From assembly GCA_023260315.1 (NCBI GenBank), contig JALQVQ010000109.1:1-6597 (forward strand): DNA of 6,597 nt. The letters are read 5' to 3'. Shown here one piece after another: positions 6,198-6,597 of the stretch (position 1 is the stretch's first letter; each line of letters opens with the position of its first letter). Made by a program: the position numbers and the translations under genes. Under the pieces are notes generated by a model, which saw only the letters and a list, made by a program, of their open reading frames with translations, did no database searches and was not told the origin of the DNA. The stretch comes from Burkholderiaceae bacterium. GTDB lineage: Bacteria; Pseudomonadota; Gammaproteobacteria; Burkholderiales; Burkholderiaceae_C.

Positions 6198-6597
6198 ATG
6201 AAATTTGTTGACGAAGCACTGATTGATATTGCCGCTGGTGACGGGGGTAACGGCTGTGCCTCGTTTCGGCACGAAAAATACAAAGAATTTGGCGGCCCTG
6301 ATGGTGGCGATGGTGGCCGTGGCGGTCACGTGTTTGTCGTTGGTGATGTATCGCTGAATACGCTGGTTGACTTCCGCTTCTCTCGCCGTTTTGAGGGGCA
6401 GCGCGGCGAGCACGGGAAAGGGTCCGATTTGTTCGGCGCGAAGGGCGCTGACGTTTACCTCAAGATGCCGATTGGCACTGTCATAACGGATGCGGAAACC
6501 GGTGAAGTGATCATGGAGGTTTTGGTGCCCGATGAGCCCTTCATTTTGGCCAAAGCGGGTGATGGCGGTTTCGGCAATATGCACTACAAAAGCTCGA
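6198..6597 (+). CDS. obg: GTPase Obg/CgtA, N-terminal part (cut by window end)
   Basis: Obg is a ribosome-associated GTPase acting in 50S assembly and stress control. The first 133 residues are present, all within the glycine-rich Obg fold: [28 protein letters not shown], then [53 protein letters not shown] and [10 protein letters not shown]. The G domain with the P-loop lies beyond the window. The ATG matches the family's MKFVDEA start exactly. No Shine-Dalgarno is visible in the short stretch upstream, and the candidate -10 ends only six bases before the ATG. The position after rplU-rpmA is conserved in bacteria. Confidence 0.97.
   Translation, partial: MKFVDEALIDIAAGDGGNGCASFRHEKYKEFGGPDGGDGGRGGHVFVVGDVSLNTLVDFRFSRRFEGQRGEHGKGSDLFGAKGADVYLKMPIGTVITDAETGEVIMEVLVPDEPFILAKAGDGGFGNMHYKSS

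Noticed and set aside
6009..6584. 191-residue minus-strand frame over rpmA/obg
   Set aside because: It reads antisense through L27, a clear plus-strand terminator and Obg; no recognisable domain.
1..6597. A novel defence, mobile or biosynthetic system
   Set aside because: All coding content belongs to known housekeeping or proline-catabolism families; no integrase, transposase, repeat array or unknown multi-gene cassette is visible.

Overview
The window looks like a betaproteobacterial chromosome segment, most likely Burkholderiales-like. This rests on the wording of L27 and L21, on IspB lying divergently next to rplU-rpmA-obg, and on a moderate GC content (about 54% where counted at positions 301-480). 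It appears to be ordinary core genome with one striking anomaly at the left edge. I see no mobile element, CRISPR array or defence-like cassette.

Left part, minus strand (1-3245): a long uninterrupted reading frame begins as PutA, the bifunctional proline dehydrogenase / P5C dehydrogenase of the type without an N-terminal ribbon-helix-helix domain. After about 985 residues, inside the aldehyde dehydrogenase domain, it switches without a frameshift to the middle of LeuB (3-isopropylmalate dehydrogenase) and runs off the window edge. GC rises to about 64.5% at the same point. This is either an assembly chimera (my favoured reading) or a real in-frame rearrangement.

Divergent regulator (3359-3826, plus): an Lrp/AsnC-family protein is transcribed away from putA. 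It shares a short AT-rich control region (3246-3358) with overlapping back-to-back -10 hexamers and inverted repeats. This is the layout of PutR-type control of proline catabolism, and it fits a PutA that lacks its own DNA-binding domain.

Middle, minus strand (3838-5226): tRNA-Pro(CGG) with an encoded CCA end lies convergent with the regulator gene and has a likely terminator inside that gene's 3' end. Upstream of the tRNA is ispB, the long-chain polyprenyl diphosphate synthase for the quinone side chain. Before it is a small DUF2892 membrane protein gene closed by a strong hairpin terminator.

Right part, plus strand (5483-6597): rplU (L21), rpmA (L27), a series of hairpins ending in a textbook intrinsic terminator, then the start of obg/cgtA (ribosome-associated GTPase), cut by the window end. 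The order ispB <- / -> rplU-rpmA-obg is conserved in proteobacteria. Here the DUF2892 gene sits between the two arms.

Every stretch longer than 300 bases is occupied by a gene. The largest gap (5227-5482) holds the divergent promoters for the DUF2892 gene and rplU.
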